Source: Acidobacteriota bacterium
GTDB lineage: Bacteria > Acidobacteriota > Vicinamibacteria > Fen-336
Reading direction: 5' to 3'
Length of the DNA stretch: 51,161 bases
Assembly (NCBI GenBank): GCA_022340585.1
Contig: JAJDNS010000207.1
Location: 1 to 51,161, forward strand
Within the stretch, counting starts at the first letter, position 1, and each line of letters opens with the position of its first letter. Shown in pieces: positions 35,502 to 43,237 of the stretch. The position numbers were made by a program, and so were the translations under genes. Below the pieces are notes generated by a model. It had not been told where the DNA came from, did not search any database, and saw nothing but the letters and a program-made list of their open reading frames with translations.

Positions 35502-36404
35502 TCAGGTCGTGCGGCCGCGCCAGGCGTCGACGGCCTGCCGGAGGGCGCGGACGTGGTCGGGCGTCGTGCCGCAGCAGCCGCCGACGAGGGCGACCCCGAG
35601 GTCGAGAAGCTCCGGGACCCTCGCCGCCATGGCGTCGGGGGTCTCGCTGTAGACGACCTCGCCTCCCCGTGTCTCGGGGAGCCCGGCGTTCGGCTGCACC
35701 GCCACCGGAACGCTCGCGACGCGGGTCAGCGCCCGGGCGATGCCCACCATGTGCTCCATCCCGGTGCCGCAGTTGGAGCCGATCACGTCGGCGCCGGCCT
35801 CGGAGAGCCCCGCGGCCGCCTGCTCCGCGCTGACGCCCATGACCGTGTAGTAGCCGCGCGGGTTCGGCTCGAAGGTCATCGTCGCCATCACCGGCAGGCC
35901 CGGCGCGTGCTCCTTCGCGGCGCGGACGGCCTGGGTCGCCTCGGTGAGGTCGCTCATCGTCTCGACGCAGATGAGATCGGCCCCGGCCGCCGCGAGGACC
36001 TGCACCTGCTCGACGAAGGCCTGGTGCACCGCCTCGGGAGAGGTGTCCCCGTACGGCTCGAGGAGCCGCCCGCTGGGCCCCACCGAGGCCGAGACCAGGG
36101 CCCGGCCCTCCACGGCGCGCCTCACCGCCTCCACCGCCTGCCGGTTGATCCGCTCCCTCTCGCCGTCGAGGTCGTGCAGGGCGAGGCGAAACGACGTGCC
36201 GCCGAAGGTGTCGGTGGTCACCAGGTCGGCCCCGGCGTCCACGTAGAGGCGGGCTATCTCCTCGATGACCTCCGGGCGCTCGAGGGCGATCCACTCCGGG
36301 GCCTGGCCGTCCGGCAGCCCCCGCTGCATGAGCTGCGTCCCCCAGGCGCCGTCGCCGACCAGCCGGTCCCCACGGCCCAGGCGCGCCAGCAGCCCCTCCA
36401 TCAC
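35502..36404 (-). CDS. Homocysteine S-methyltransferase-type protein (MetH Hcy module)
   Basis: 300 residues, a TIM-barrel homocysteine S-methyltransferase domain as in MetH residues 1-350. The three zinc/homocysteine cysteines are Cys212 (IGSNCGTGMEHM) and Cys277/Cys278 (LVGGCCGTTPDH). N-terminal landmarks are LVGDGAWGTQLMQRG and TTDTFGGTSFRL. It should accept a methyl group from the corrinoid protein encoded immediately upstream, making methionine. GTG start with a 4-bp overlap (GTGA) to the corrinoid gene; an ATG lies one codon later. Confidence 0.9.
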   Translation of the reverse strand: MMEGLLARLGRGDRLVGDGAWGTQLMQRGLPDGQAPEWIALERPEVIEEIARLYVDAGADLVTTDTFGGTSFRLALHDLDGERERINRQAVEAVRRAVEGRALVSASVGPSGRLLEPYGDTSPEAVHQAFVEQVQVLAAAGADLICVETMSDLTEATQAVRAAKEHAPGLPVMATMTFEPNPRGYYTVMGVSAEQAAAGLSEAGADVIGSNCGTGMEHMVGIARALTRVASVPVAVQPNAGLPETRGGEVVYSETPDAMAARVPELLDLGVALVGGCCGTTPDHVRALRQAVDAWRGRTT

Positions 36405-37039
36405 GCCACCCCCAGGAGCGCCTTCACCCGCTCCACGGCGGTGGACCCGTCGCTGGCGTAGTCGTCCGCCCCGATCTCCCGGGCGAACTCGGGGCTGAGC
36501 GGCGCCCCCCCCACGATCGTCTTGATCTGTCCGGAGAGCCCACGGCTCTCGATGAGGGCGACGACCTCCTTCATCCGGGACATCGTGGTGGTCAGCAGCG
36601 CCGACATCCCGATGAGGGGCGCGCCCTCGCGGACGGCGGTGTCGACGAAGGCCTCGGGCTCCACGTCGTGGCCGAGGTCGATCACCTCGAAGCCGGCCCC
36701 CTTGAGCATGATCCCCACCAGGTTCTTCCCGATGTCGTGAAGGTCACCCTTGATGGTCCCGATCACGACCTTGCCCCGCAGCGGCACCCCCGCCTTCGCG
36801 AGGTGGGGCCGGAGCGGCTCCAGGCCCGCGTACATCGCGCGGGCGGAGAGCAGCACGTCGGGGAGGAAGATCTCACGGAGGCGGAACTGGTCGCCCACGA
36901 CGTTCATCCCCGCGATGAGACCCTCCTGCAGGATGTCGGCGGCGGGAACTCCGGCGGCGATGGCCTCCCGGGTGAGTGTCCCTACTCGCTGGTCCTCGCC
37001 CTTCCGCAGGCTTTCCGCGATGTGGTTCAGGATGTCCAT
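36401..37039 (-). CDS. Corrinoid (cobalamin-binding) methyl-carrier protein
   Basis: 212 residues, MtbC/MttC type. An N-terminal helical cap (residues 1-85, LQEGLIAGMNVVGDQFRLRE and LPDVLLSARAMYAGL) precedes a Rossmann-like B12 domain with the lower-ligand motif GDLHDIGKNLVG (His101), then IGMSALLTTTMSRMKEVV and IVGGAPLSPEFAREIGAD. It shuttles the methyl group between an MttB-type donor enzyme and an acceptor methyltransferase. It sits between the activation-domain gene and the homocysteine methyltransferase gene. Confidence 0.94.
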   Translation of the reverse strand: MDILNHIAESLRKGEDQRVGTLTREAIAAGVPAADILQEGLIAGMNVVGDQFRLREIFLPDVLLSARAMYAGLEPLRPHLAKAGVPLRGKVVIGTIKGDLHDIGKNLVGIMLKGAGFEVIDLGHDVEPEAFVDTAVREGAPLIGMSALLTTTMSRMKEVVALIESRGLSGQIKTIVGGAPLSPEFAREIGADDYASDGSTAVERVKALLGVA

Positions 37040-37064
37040 GCGTCGTCCTCCACTCTGGCGCGCC

Positions 37065-37772
37065 TCACCGGCGAAGCACGGAGGCCATGCGGGCGCCGCA
37101 CGCCCGGGTCTTGCACTCGTCACAGAAACCGAAGTCGGGCCGGAAGCGGTGGATCTCGCCGGGGCCGGAGACGAGGACGCCGGAAACCGACTTGATGGGC
37201 GTCATCAGGCACGAGTCGTTGAGGGTCACCCCGATCTGCTCGGGTCCGAGCCGCGCGAAGAGCTTCTTCTGCCCCCGGACCGTCCAGCCGCAGTAGCCGG
37301 GGCTGTACGGGAGCACGCGCGGCGCGGAGTGTCCGTTTCGCCCCAGCTTCGTCTCGAAGCGGGCCGAGAGGAGAGTGGACAGACGGTCGGCCCCGGAGGA
37401 CGCCACCGCGTCGAGCATCCAGCCGCGGCCCAGGTCGTTCGTCGCGAACATCTCCCGGATGCGCTCGGCCAGGGGAGTGCCGAGGGTCGCCACGTAGAGG
37501 GCGAAGGCCGCGGCCCGGGGGTAGACCTGCCCGATGACCGTCTCTTCCACCGGGCCGTCGAAGCCGTCCAGGACCCCCTCGAGGTCCGCGAGGGAGAGCT
37601 CCTCGGCGATCGCACGGGGCTCGGCGAGGGCGTCGTACTCCGCGAAGGCGTCCTCGAGAAGGTCCCGCAGGCGCTCGGAGAGGTCCCCCAGCCCGGGGAG
37701 GTCCTGGGCCGAGAGCACCTCCTCGCGAGCCGGCCGCGCATCCTCGAGCTCGAAGTCCGTGATCCCGTTCAT
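37065..37772 (-). CDS. MetH activation-domain-like protein
   Basis: 235 residues. The core RVLPYSPGYCGWTVRGQKKL followed by IGVTLNDSCLMTPIKSVSGV is the S-adenosylmethionine-binding pattern of the vitamin B12-dependent methionine synthase activation domain. A C-terminal cysteine cluster FCDECKTRACGA is extra and may bind metal. By analogy it reductively remethylates inactive Co(II) corrinoid protein. It overlaps the mttB-like stop by 4 bp (ATGA) and is followed by the corrinoid gene after 25 bp. Confidence 0.85.
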   Translation of the reverse strand: MNGITDFELEDARPAREEVLSAQDLPGLGDLSERLRDLLEDAFAEYDALAEPRAIAEELSLADLEGVLDGFDGPVEETVIGQVYPRAAAFALYVATLGTPLAERIREMFATNDLGRGWMLDAVASSGADRLSTLLSARFETKLGRNGHSAPRVLPYSPGYCGWTVRGQKKLFARLGPEQIGVTLNDSCLMTPIKSVSGVLVSGPGEIHRFRPDFGFCDECKTRACGARMASVLRR

Positions 37773-39226
37773 GCCTCAACCGCCGGCAGCGCGTCGAGTC
37801 CGGCCTCTCGCGCCGCGGCGCCCATTCTCTCCCGAAGGGCCTGCTTCGTCTCGTCGGGAGCGCCCGAGGGGGTCCAGGCGTCGACCAGGCGCTCGACCTC
37901 GCGGGTGGCGCGGGCACCGAGGCTCGTCTCCCCTTCCTCGCGCCAGCGTCCGAGTGAGGCGCGCTCGATGACCGGCCCGGGGAGGTGGATCTGCTCCTTC
38001 ATGTGGCGACGGGTGTGGTCGGCAATGAGCAGGTGCCCGTCTCTCAGGAGCTCTTCGAAGAGGGGTCGGGCCGGGAAGTCGTCACGGGGCTCGATGCCGC
38101 GGCGCATCCGGGCCACCATCGCGCAGATCTCGTCGTCGAAGACGAGCTTCTCCAGGCTCTGGCAGCTCTCGAAGTCCAGCATCCCGGGGCCCGAGATGCT
38201 GTTGATCCCCGAGAGTCCGGCGAGGACCGCGCCCATGCCGGTCTCGTGGCCGGCCTGGGCGTCGAGGCGCTTGGAATCGGACAGCGCGATGTAGGCCTGG
38301 GTGGGAATTCCCAGCCGCTTGCCGACCTCGGCGTTGGCGCAGTCGATCATCATCGTCTCGATGGCGCCCATGGGCGTCGTCTCGGTGCGGATGTCGAAGA
38401 CCGCGGGCGAGCCCCCCCAGAGCATGGGCGCCCCGGCTTCGGCAAGCTGGCTGAGGGCCACGCCGGACAACGTCTCCGCGGCGTGCTGGACGACGCTCCC
38501 GACCAGGGTGACCGGGGACACGAAGCCGGACAGGGGCATGGAGATGAACTCGACGGGCACCCCCGCCCGCGCGCAGTCGATCACGTTCTGACTGGTCTCC
38601 CGGCTCCACTTCAGGGGCGCGGTCGGGCAGCACGAGAACAGCGCGAGAGGCTTCTGCCGGAGGGCGTCTCCGCTCCCGCGCACCGCGAGCAGGAGATCGC
38701 GCATGACCCCGAAGCCCTCGGCGCTGAAGGCCCCGGTCACCACCGGCTTCTCCCCGAGGAGAAGGCTCAGGTAGAGACGGTAGCTGTCGGACACCGCCTC
38801 CGGGACCTCGGCGGGGATGAGGGCCGTGGACTGGGCGGCAATGTGCTTCAGGCCCGAGACGACCTTGACGTACCGCACGTAGTCGTCCGTCGTCGGAGGG
38901 CGGATCACCCCCGTGGCCTCGTCGAGGACGTGGATGGCCGCGGAGCCGGGGGTGAAGTACACGTTGTCGCCGGTGAGCTCGTGGGTGGGGCGGCCCAGGG
39001 TGTCGAAGAGGCGCACCATCGCGGGGGCGGTCTTCAGGACCTGGTCGATGACCGCGGGTGGAATGAGCACGCGCCCCGCGGCGTCGACGCTCGCCCCGTG
39101 GGCGGTGAGGAGGGAGACCGCCTCGTCGTTGTGCACCTCGACACCCACGTGGGCCAGGAGGTCGCGCGCCTCGTCGAGAATCCGGTCGATGAGAGCGTCG
39201 TCCAGGAAGCGGAGGGTGGGCGGCAT
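37769..39226 (-). CDS. Trimethylamine methyltransferase (MttB) family protein, non-pyrrolysine
   Basis: 485 residues, full-length MttB-superfamily TIM barrel (RFLDDALIDRILDEARDLLA, ELTGDNVYFTPGSAAIHVLD, LSGINSISGPGMLDFESCQS). No in-frame TAG occurs, so it belongs to the pyrrolysine-free branch, whose characterised members demethylate quaternary amines such as glycine betaine, proline betaine or carnitine rather than trimethylamine. It would donate methyl to the corrinoid protein two genes downstream. ATG at 39226 has GAGAGG five bases upstream; a GTG at 39232 is the alternative. Confidence 0.9.
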   Translation of the reverse strand: MPPTLRFLDDALIDRILDEARDLLAHVGVEVHNDEAVSLLTAHGASVDAAGRVLIPPAVIDQVLKTAPAMVRLFDTLGRPTHELTGDNVYFTPGSAAIHVLDEATGVIRPPTTDDYVRYVKVVSGLKHIAAQSTALIPAEVPEAVSDSYRLYLSLLLGEKPVVTGAFSAEGFGVMRDLLLAVRGSGDALRQKPLALFSCCPTAPLKWSRETSQNVIDCARAGVPVEFISMPLSGFVSPVTLVGSVVQHAAETLSGVALSQLAEAGAPMLWGGSPAVFDIRTETTPMGAIETMMIDCANAEVGKRLGIPTQAYIALSDSKRLDAQAGHETGMGAVLAGLSGINSISGPGMLDFESCQSLEKLVFDDEICAMVARMRRGIEPRDDFPARPLFEELLRDGHLLIADHTRRHMKEQIHLPGPVIERASLGRWREEGETSLGARATREVERLVDAWTPSGAPDETKQALRERMGAAAREAGLDALPAVEA

Positions 39227-39300
39227 GGGCACCTCTCGTGATGGGGGCGGACAAGGTTCAGTCGAGGAGGGCAGATTAACCTGTTTCGCGGCTTCGACTC

Positions 39301-40992
39301 ATGATCCGGACGACCCAGGGGGGATCAATTGGATCATTGATGGCCGCGCGGCTGAGGCATTTTAATCAAGAGCAATCTGGGGATCTGTGCGCATCGAGAG
39401 GACCGGAAGGGAGGTCGACCATCAACGGCTGCACGGCCAACGGAACGCTCTTCCCCCGTTCTGAGGCGGGCACGGGGCCGACCGCCTCCGCCCGGCCCCA
39501 CCGGAGCCAGGACGGACGCCTCGCCCAGTGGACATTCGACGCTATCACCTGGGCCGCCCGTACCTCCGGGCGCGCCGGCCCGCTTCGCCGGGCGCTCGCG
39601 AACCACGTGGAGCGGAAGATCCGCTCCCGTGCGGACCACCCCAACCCCCGCCACCCCGCCGCCGTCGAGCAGGACAAGATCGCCCTCGGCCTCGGGTTCC
39701 TCTCCCTCGCCGAGCGCAGCCTCGCGTCCGGGAGCCTGGGCGCACCGGCGCTTCGGGCCTTGCTCCGTAACCTCTACAGCGGCGTCCTCGTCCGCCGCGG
39801 AGGCGCCAGCGCCAAGGAGCGCTTCCGGCAGCGCCACGGCCAGACCCCCGGCGACTTCCTGGTGATCAGCCCCGGCAAGGCCTGCAACCTCCGCTGCGAG
39901 GGCTGCTACGCCAACTCCGGGGCCCACAAGGAGAAGCTGGCCTGGCCGGTCTTCGAACGGGTCGTGGGCGAGGCCTACCGGGAGTGGGGCACCCGGGTCT
40001 TCATCATCTCCGGGGGCGAGCCCCTCGCCTACCGCGACCAGGGCAAGGGAGTCCTGGACCTCGCCGAGCGGTTCCCCGACTGCTTCTTCGTGATGTACAC
40101 CAACGGGACCCTCGTCGACGACGAGGTGGCGAAACGGATGGGGGAGCTAGGGAACCTGAGCCCGGCACTGTCGGTGGAGGGGATGAGGGAGGCGACCGAC
40201 GCCCGGCGGGGGGAGGGGGTCTTCGACAAGGTCCTGGTCGCGATGGACCGGCTCCGACACGAAGGCGTTCTCTACGGGATCTCCCTGACCGCGACCCGCA
40301 AGAACGCCGAGACGATCCTGAGCGACACGGTGGTCGACACCTTCTTCGAGAAGAAGGAGGCACGGTACGCCTTCGTCTTCCACTACATGCCCATCGGGCG
40401 GGCGTATACGCTCGACCTGATGATGACCCCCGAGCAGCGATTCACGCTGTTCGAGCGGGTCTGGTCCCTCATCCGCGAGCGCCACCTCTTCATCGCCGAC
40501 TTCTGGAACTCGGCCACGGCCTCGAACGGCTGCCTGGCCGCGGGTCGGGCCGGGGGGTACTTCCACGTCAACTGGAACGGGGACGTGGCCCCGTGCGTGT
40601 TCCTCCCCTACACCTCGAAGAACGTCAACGAGGTCTTCGAGGGCGGGGGGACGCTGGACGACATCTGGGCCCACCCCTTCTATGCCGATATCCGTCGGTG
40701 GCAGCGGGAGTACGGCTACCGCGAGGCCCACGAGACCTGCAGCGGGGATTGCGGGAACTGGATCGCGCCGTGCCTCATCCGCGACCACCACTCCGAGTTC
40801 ATGAACCTCATGGCGGAGCACCCCGACGTGCGACCCCTCGACGACGACGCAGGGACGGCACAGGACGACCCGGCCTATCACGCCGGACTCGAGGAGTTCG
40901 ACCGGGACTATGAGGCCCTCACCGGCCCCGAGTGGGAGGAACGCTACCGAAAGGGGACGGGCAAACCGCCCGCACCCATGAAACGGCGGTAG
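39301..40992 (+). CDS. Radical SAM protein with SPASM-like C-terminal cysteines
   Basis: 563 residues from the first ATG. The radical SAM cluster motif is CNLRCEGCYA (Cys195, 199, 202), then FIISGGEPLAYR and LSPALSVEGMREATDARRGE. C-terminal cysteines (SNGCLAAGRAGG, GDVAPCVFLP, CSGDCGNWIAPC) suggest an auxiliary [4Fe-4S] site. Substrate unknown; it resembles peptide- or haem-modifying enzymes. The start is doubtful: the first 75 residues look non-conserved, a promoter lies at 39337-39366, and the only strong ribosome-binding site (AGGGAGGT, 39408-39415) is six bases before an in-frame ATC at 39421. A GYD-domain gene follows 20 bp downstream. Confidence 0.82.
   Translation: MIRTTQGGSIGSLMAARLRHFNQEQSGDLCASRGPEGRSTINGCTANGTLFPRSEAGTGPTASARPHRSQDGRLAQWTFDAITWAARTSGRAGPLRRALANHVERKIRSRADHPNPRHPAAVEQDKIALGLGFLSLAERSLASGSLGAPALRALLRNLYSGVLVRRGGASAKERFRQRHGQTPGDFLVISPGKACNLRCEGCYANSGAHKEKLAWPVFERVVGEAYREWGTRVFIISGGEPLAYRDQGKGVLDLAERFPDCFFVMYTNGTLVDDEVAKRMGELGNLSPALSVEGMREATDARRGEGVFDKVLVAMDRLRHEGVLYGISLTATRKNAETILSDTVVDTFFEKKEARYAFVFHYMPIGRAYTLDLMMTPEQRFTLFERVWSLIRERHLFIADFWNSATASNGCLAAGRAGGYFHVNWNGDVAPCVFLPYTSKNVNEVFEGGGTLDDIWAHPFYADIRRWQREYGYREAHETCSGDCGNWIAPCLIRDHHSEFMNLMAEHPDVRPLDDDAGTAQDDPAYHAGLEEFDRDYEALTGPEWEERYRKGTGKPPAPMKRR
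39337..39366 (+). promoter_or_regulatory. Candidate promoter of the radical SAM gene
   Basis: TTGATG (39337-39342), 18 bases, TTTAAT (39361-39366), in an AT-rich patch. Transcription would start near 39373, after the first two in-frame ATG codons (39301 and 39340), which bears on the true start of the radical SAM gene. Confidence 0.45.
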
Positions 40993-41012
40993 CAGGAAGA
41001 GGAGGAGAAGCC

Positions 41013-41315
41013 ATGGCGCTCTTCATCCTGATGACGCGGCTCGCGCCCGGATCGGTCAAGGATGCCGGGACCCGTCGGGCCATGGGCAAGGAGTGGCTCG
41101 GGAAGGTCAAGAGCGCCTGTCCCGAGGTGAAGTGGCTGAGCCACTACGCGCTGCTCGGTCACTACGACTTCATGGACATCTACGAGGCGCCCGACGACGA
41201 GACCGCCCACAAGGTGGCCCTCATCTCGCGCTCCGAGGGGGCGCTGAGCGCCGAGAGCTGGCCCGCCCTCCCCTACGAGCGCTTCCTGGAGATCCTCGAA
41301 GAGGTTCACCCGTAG
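41013..41315 (+). CDS. GYD-domain small protein
   Basis: 100 residues, ferredoxin-like fold of the GYD family: MALFILMTRLAPGSVKDAG at the start, WLSHYALLGHYDFMDIYEAP (the G-x-YD signature) and a final helix YERFLEILEEV. GYD proteins are small, often paired with other enzymes, and of unknown biochemical role. It is preceded by GAGGAGAAGCC and lies 20 bp behind the radical SAM gene, so they are likely co-expressed. Confidence 0.85.
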   Translation: MALFILMTRLAPGSVKDAGTRRAMGKEWLGKVKSACPEVKWLSHYALLGHYDFMDIYEAPDDETAHKVALISRSEGALSAESWPALPYERFLEILEEVHP

Positions 41316-41318
41316 CCG

Positions 41319-41861
41319 CTACCGGTCGATGTTGAAGCTGAAGAGCTTGTAGCGGCCGTCGCACTCCAGGAGAGAGCCGAAGAAGGCCATCTCCCTTCTC
41401 TCGCCGGTTCGCCGGTCGCGAAGGCGCAGCATCGGTCGGCGGTGAACGGTGAACGTCTGATAGACCGTTGCCCCGCCCCGGAAGGCCATCTCTTCCAGCT
41501 CCCACTGTCGGCCGCCCTGGCTGGCGAGAACCGTGGACAGACCGTGGAAGTTTCGGAGCTCGAGCTGGCTCCAGGCGAAGCCCGGCGGGACGTTCCCATA
41601 GGCCGGCATCTCCGGGAAGACCTCGAGCTCGAACTCCTGCTTCGAAAGGGCCAGGGCCTCCAGCCGCGGCCGGTCCTCGGCCTCGAGACCCCTCAGGAAC
41701 TCCTCGGCCAGCGCCTTCGGGGAGGTGTGCATCCCCCGGAACCGCTCGCGGGGCGGCCCGCAGGCGGCCACCGAGAGGACGAGGAGGAGGGCCAGGAAGG
41801 CGATCCGGGCCCGGCCGGAGCCGGGCCCGGTCGCTGTCTCCGAGCGCGCGCTCGGTCTCAT
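41319..41861 (-). CDS. Putative lipoprotein, third gene of the TonB-receptor operon
   Basis: 180 residues. A lipoprotein signal (FLALLLVLSVAACGPP, lipobox VAAC) precedes a small mixed domain of no family I recognise: SPKALAEEFLRGLEAEDRPR, YGNVPPGFAWSQLELRNFHG and MAFFGSLLECDGRYKLFSFN. The second half looks like a beta-rich ligand-binding fold. It starts 19 bp after the beta-helix lipoprotein gene and probably belongs to the same envelope system. Confidence 0.75.
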   Translation of the reverse strand: MRPSARSETATGPGSGRARIAFLALLLVLSVAACGPPRERFRGMHTSPKALAEEFLRGLEAEDRPRLEALALSKQEFELEVFPEMPAYGNVPPGFAWSQLELRNFHGLSTVLASQGGRQWELEEMAFRGGATVYQTFTVHRRPMLRLRDRRTGERREMAFFGSLLECDGRYKLFSFNIDR

Positions 41862-41880
41862 GTCGGCGACGACGCCGGTC

Positions 41881-43164
41881 CTAGTTGGGCGAGTAGTCAG
41901 TCCAGCCTTCGGTCCAGTCCGTGCCGCCCATCCCGCCGATGAAGTTCGCCGACTCGAAGAAGTCGCCGCTGGGGGGGCTGGCCACGGGAACGGTGCCGTT
42001 GCGGGCGGGGCCGTTGGCCGCGGGCATGAAGTCCGGGTTCGTGGTGTTGTAGGGAGCCCCGAGCTGGGGATCGACTCGGACGTTCGTCGGGTCGTTTCGC
42101 CACTTGCCACCCTCACCATTGTAGTCGCCCTGCTTGTTCTGCCAGGTGATGGCGTTGGCCATGCTCAGCCCGTTGTTCACCAGCTCCTGGGAGCGGTCGC
42201 GCACGTCCACGCCGTACTCCTTGAAACCCATGACGATGAAGTTCCGGAACTCACCGGCGGTGCCCTCGCGCAGCACCATCCCCACGTCGCTCTGGGTCCC
42301 CTCGTTCTCGTCGGGGTCGCCGATCAGGGTCACGTTGTAGATGCGCGGGGCGGAGCGGGGCTCGGCGTCGCGGTTCTCGGCGTTGTTGTCGCACTCGAAG
42401 CCGTTGTCGGCCTCGTCGCCGCGCTGCTGGGCGATCCAGAACTGACCCCGGCCGCGCCAGCCGTCGGTCCAGTCGAAGGAGTCGTCGGCGTTGGCGCTGG
42501 ACACCATGTACTTGCAGGAGGTCGTGCCCCCGAAGAACTCGAAGCCGTCGTCCAGGTTGTCCTTGACCTGGAGGTGGTCGCAGGCCGTCCCCGCGCCCGT
42601 GCCCTGGAAGGCGATCCCGTTGAGCTCGTTGTCGGGGCTGAACTCGATTCCGGCGAACTCCACGCGAACGTACCGGAGGATCCCGCTGGAGTCGCTGGGA
42701 TCGTTGCCACCGTAGAGGCCGGTGCCACCCTCACCCTGAGCCTGCCCACCCGGGACGTTCAGGGGGGCATAGCCGTTGAGGATGACGCCGCCCCACTGCC
42801 CCCGGGCCCGTGAGCCGACAGCGGCGCTGCTGGTGAAGACGATGGGGCTGGTGGCCGTGCCCTGGGCGACCAGACGACCCCCCTGGGCGATCACCAGGGT
42901 CCCCGTGGTGGCCTGGTCCCCGAAGATCGTGGTGCCCGCCTGGATGGTCAGGGTCGCCCCGGAGCGGACGAAGAGCGCCCCCTGAATCAGGTACTCGTTG
43001 TTGGAGGTCCAGGTCTCGTCGGCGGTGATCTCGCCGCTCTTGATGACGACCTGACCCTGGTCCGGAGTCGTCGGTCCGCCGTCGTTGCTGTCGCCGCCGC
43101 AGCCCGCGAGGGCCAGGGCGCCCATCGCGAGGACCGGAAGAACCGCCTTCGCGTTCCACTTCAT
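41881..43164 (-). CDS. Surface lipoprotein with right-handed beta-helix-like repeats
   Basis: 427 residues. The signal peptide ends in ALALAGCGGDS (lipobox), followed by a Gly/Asp tether. The body is Asn/Gly/Asp-rich with repetitive strands such as LTIQAGTTIFGDQATTGTLV, RLVAQGTATSPIVFTSS, GVILNGYAPLNVPGG and FRNFIVMGFKEYGVDVRD, suggesting a parallel beta-helix on the cell surface. Such lipoproteins are frequently encoded behind TonB receptors and may present ligand to them. It lies 73 bp behind the receptor gene. Ligand unknown. Confidence 0.8.
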   Translation of the reverse strand: MKWNAKAVLPVLAMGALALAGCGGDSNDGGPTTPDQGQVVIKSGEITADETWTSNNEYLIQGALFVRSGATLTIQAGTTIFGDQATTGTLVIAQGGRLVAQGTATSPIVFTSSAAVGSRARGQWGGVILNGYAPLNVPGGQAQGEGGTGLYGGNDPSDSSGILRYVRVEFAGIEFSPDNELNGIAFQGTGAGTACDHLQVKDNLDDGFEFFGGTTSCKYMVSSANADDSFDWTDGWRGRGQFWIAQQRGDEADNGFECDNNAENRDAEPRSAPRIYNVTLIGDPDENEGTQSDVGMVLREGTAGEFRNFIVMGFKEYGVDVRDRSQELVNNGLSMANAITWQNKQGDYNGEGGKWRNDPTNVRVDPQLGAPYNTTNPDFMPAANGPARNGTVPVASPPSGDFFESANFIGGMGGTDWTEGWTDYSPN

Positions 43165-43237
43165 CTGTCTCGACCTTCCTTTCCGTTGCTCTTCTTCTTC
43201 TTCTCGTCCATCAAGACTGCGGCTGAGGCTTCGCGGC

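Noticed and set aside
37769..39226. Pyrrolysine-containing trimethylamine methyltransferase
   Set aside because: The frame is continuous with no internal TAG and no pyl genes are visible, so it is a non-pyrrolysine MttB homologue.
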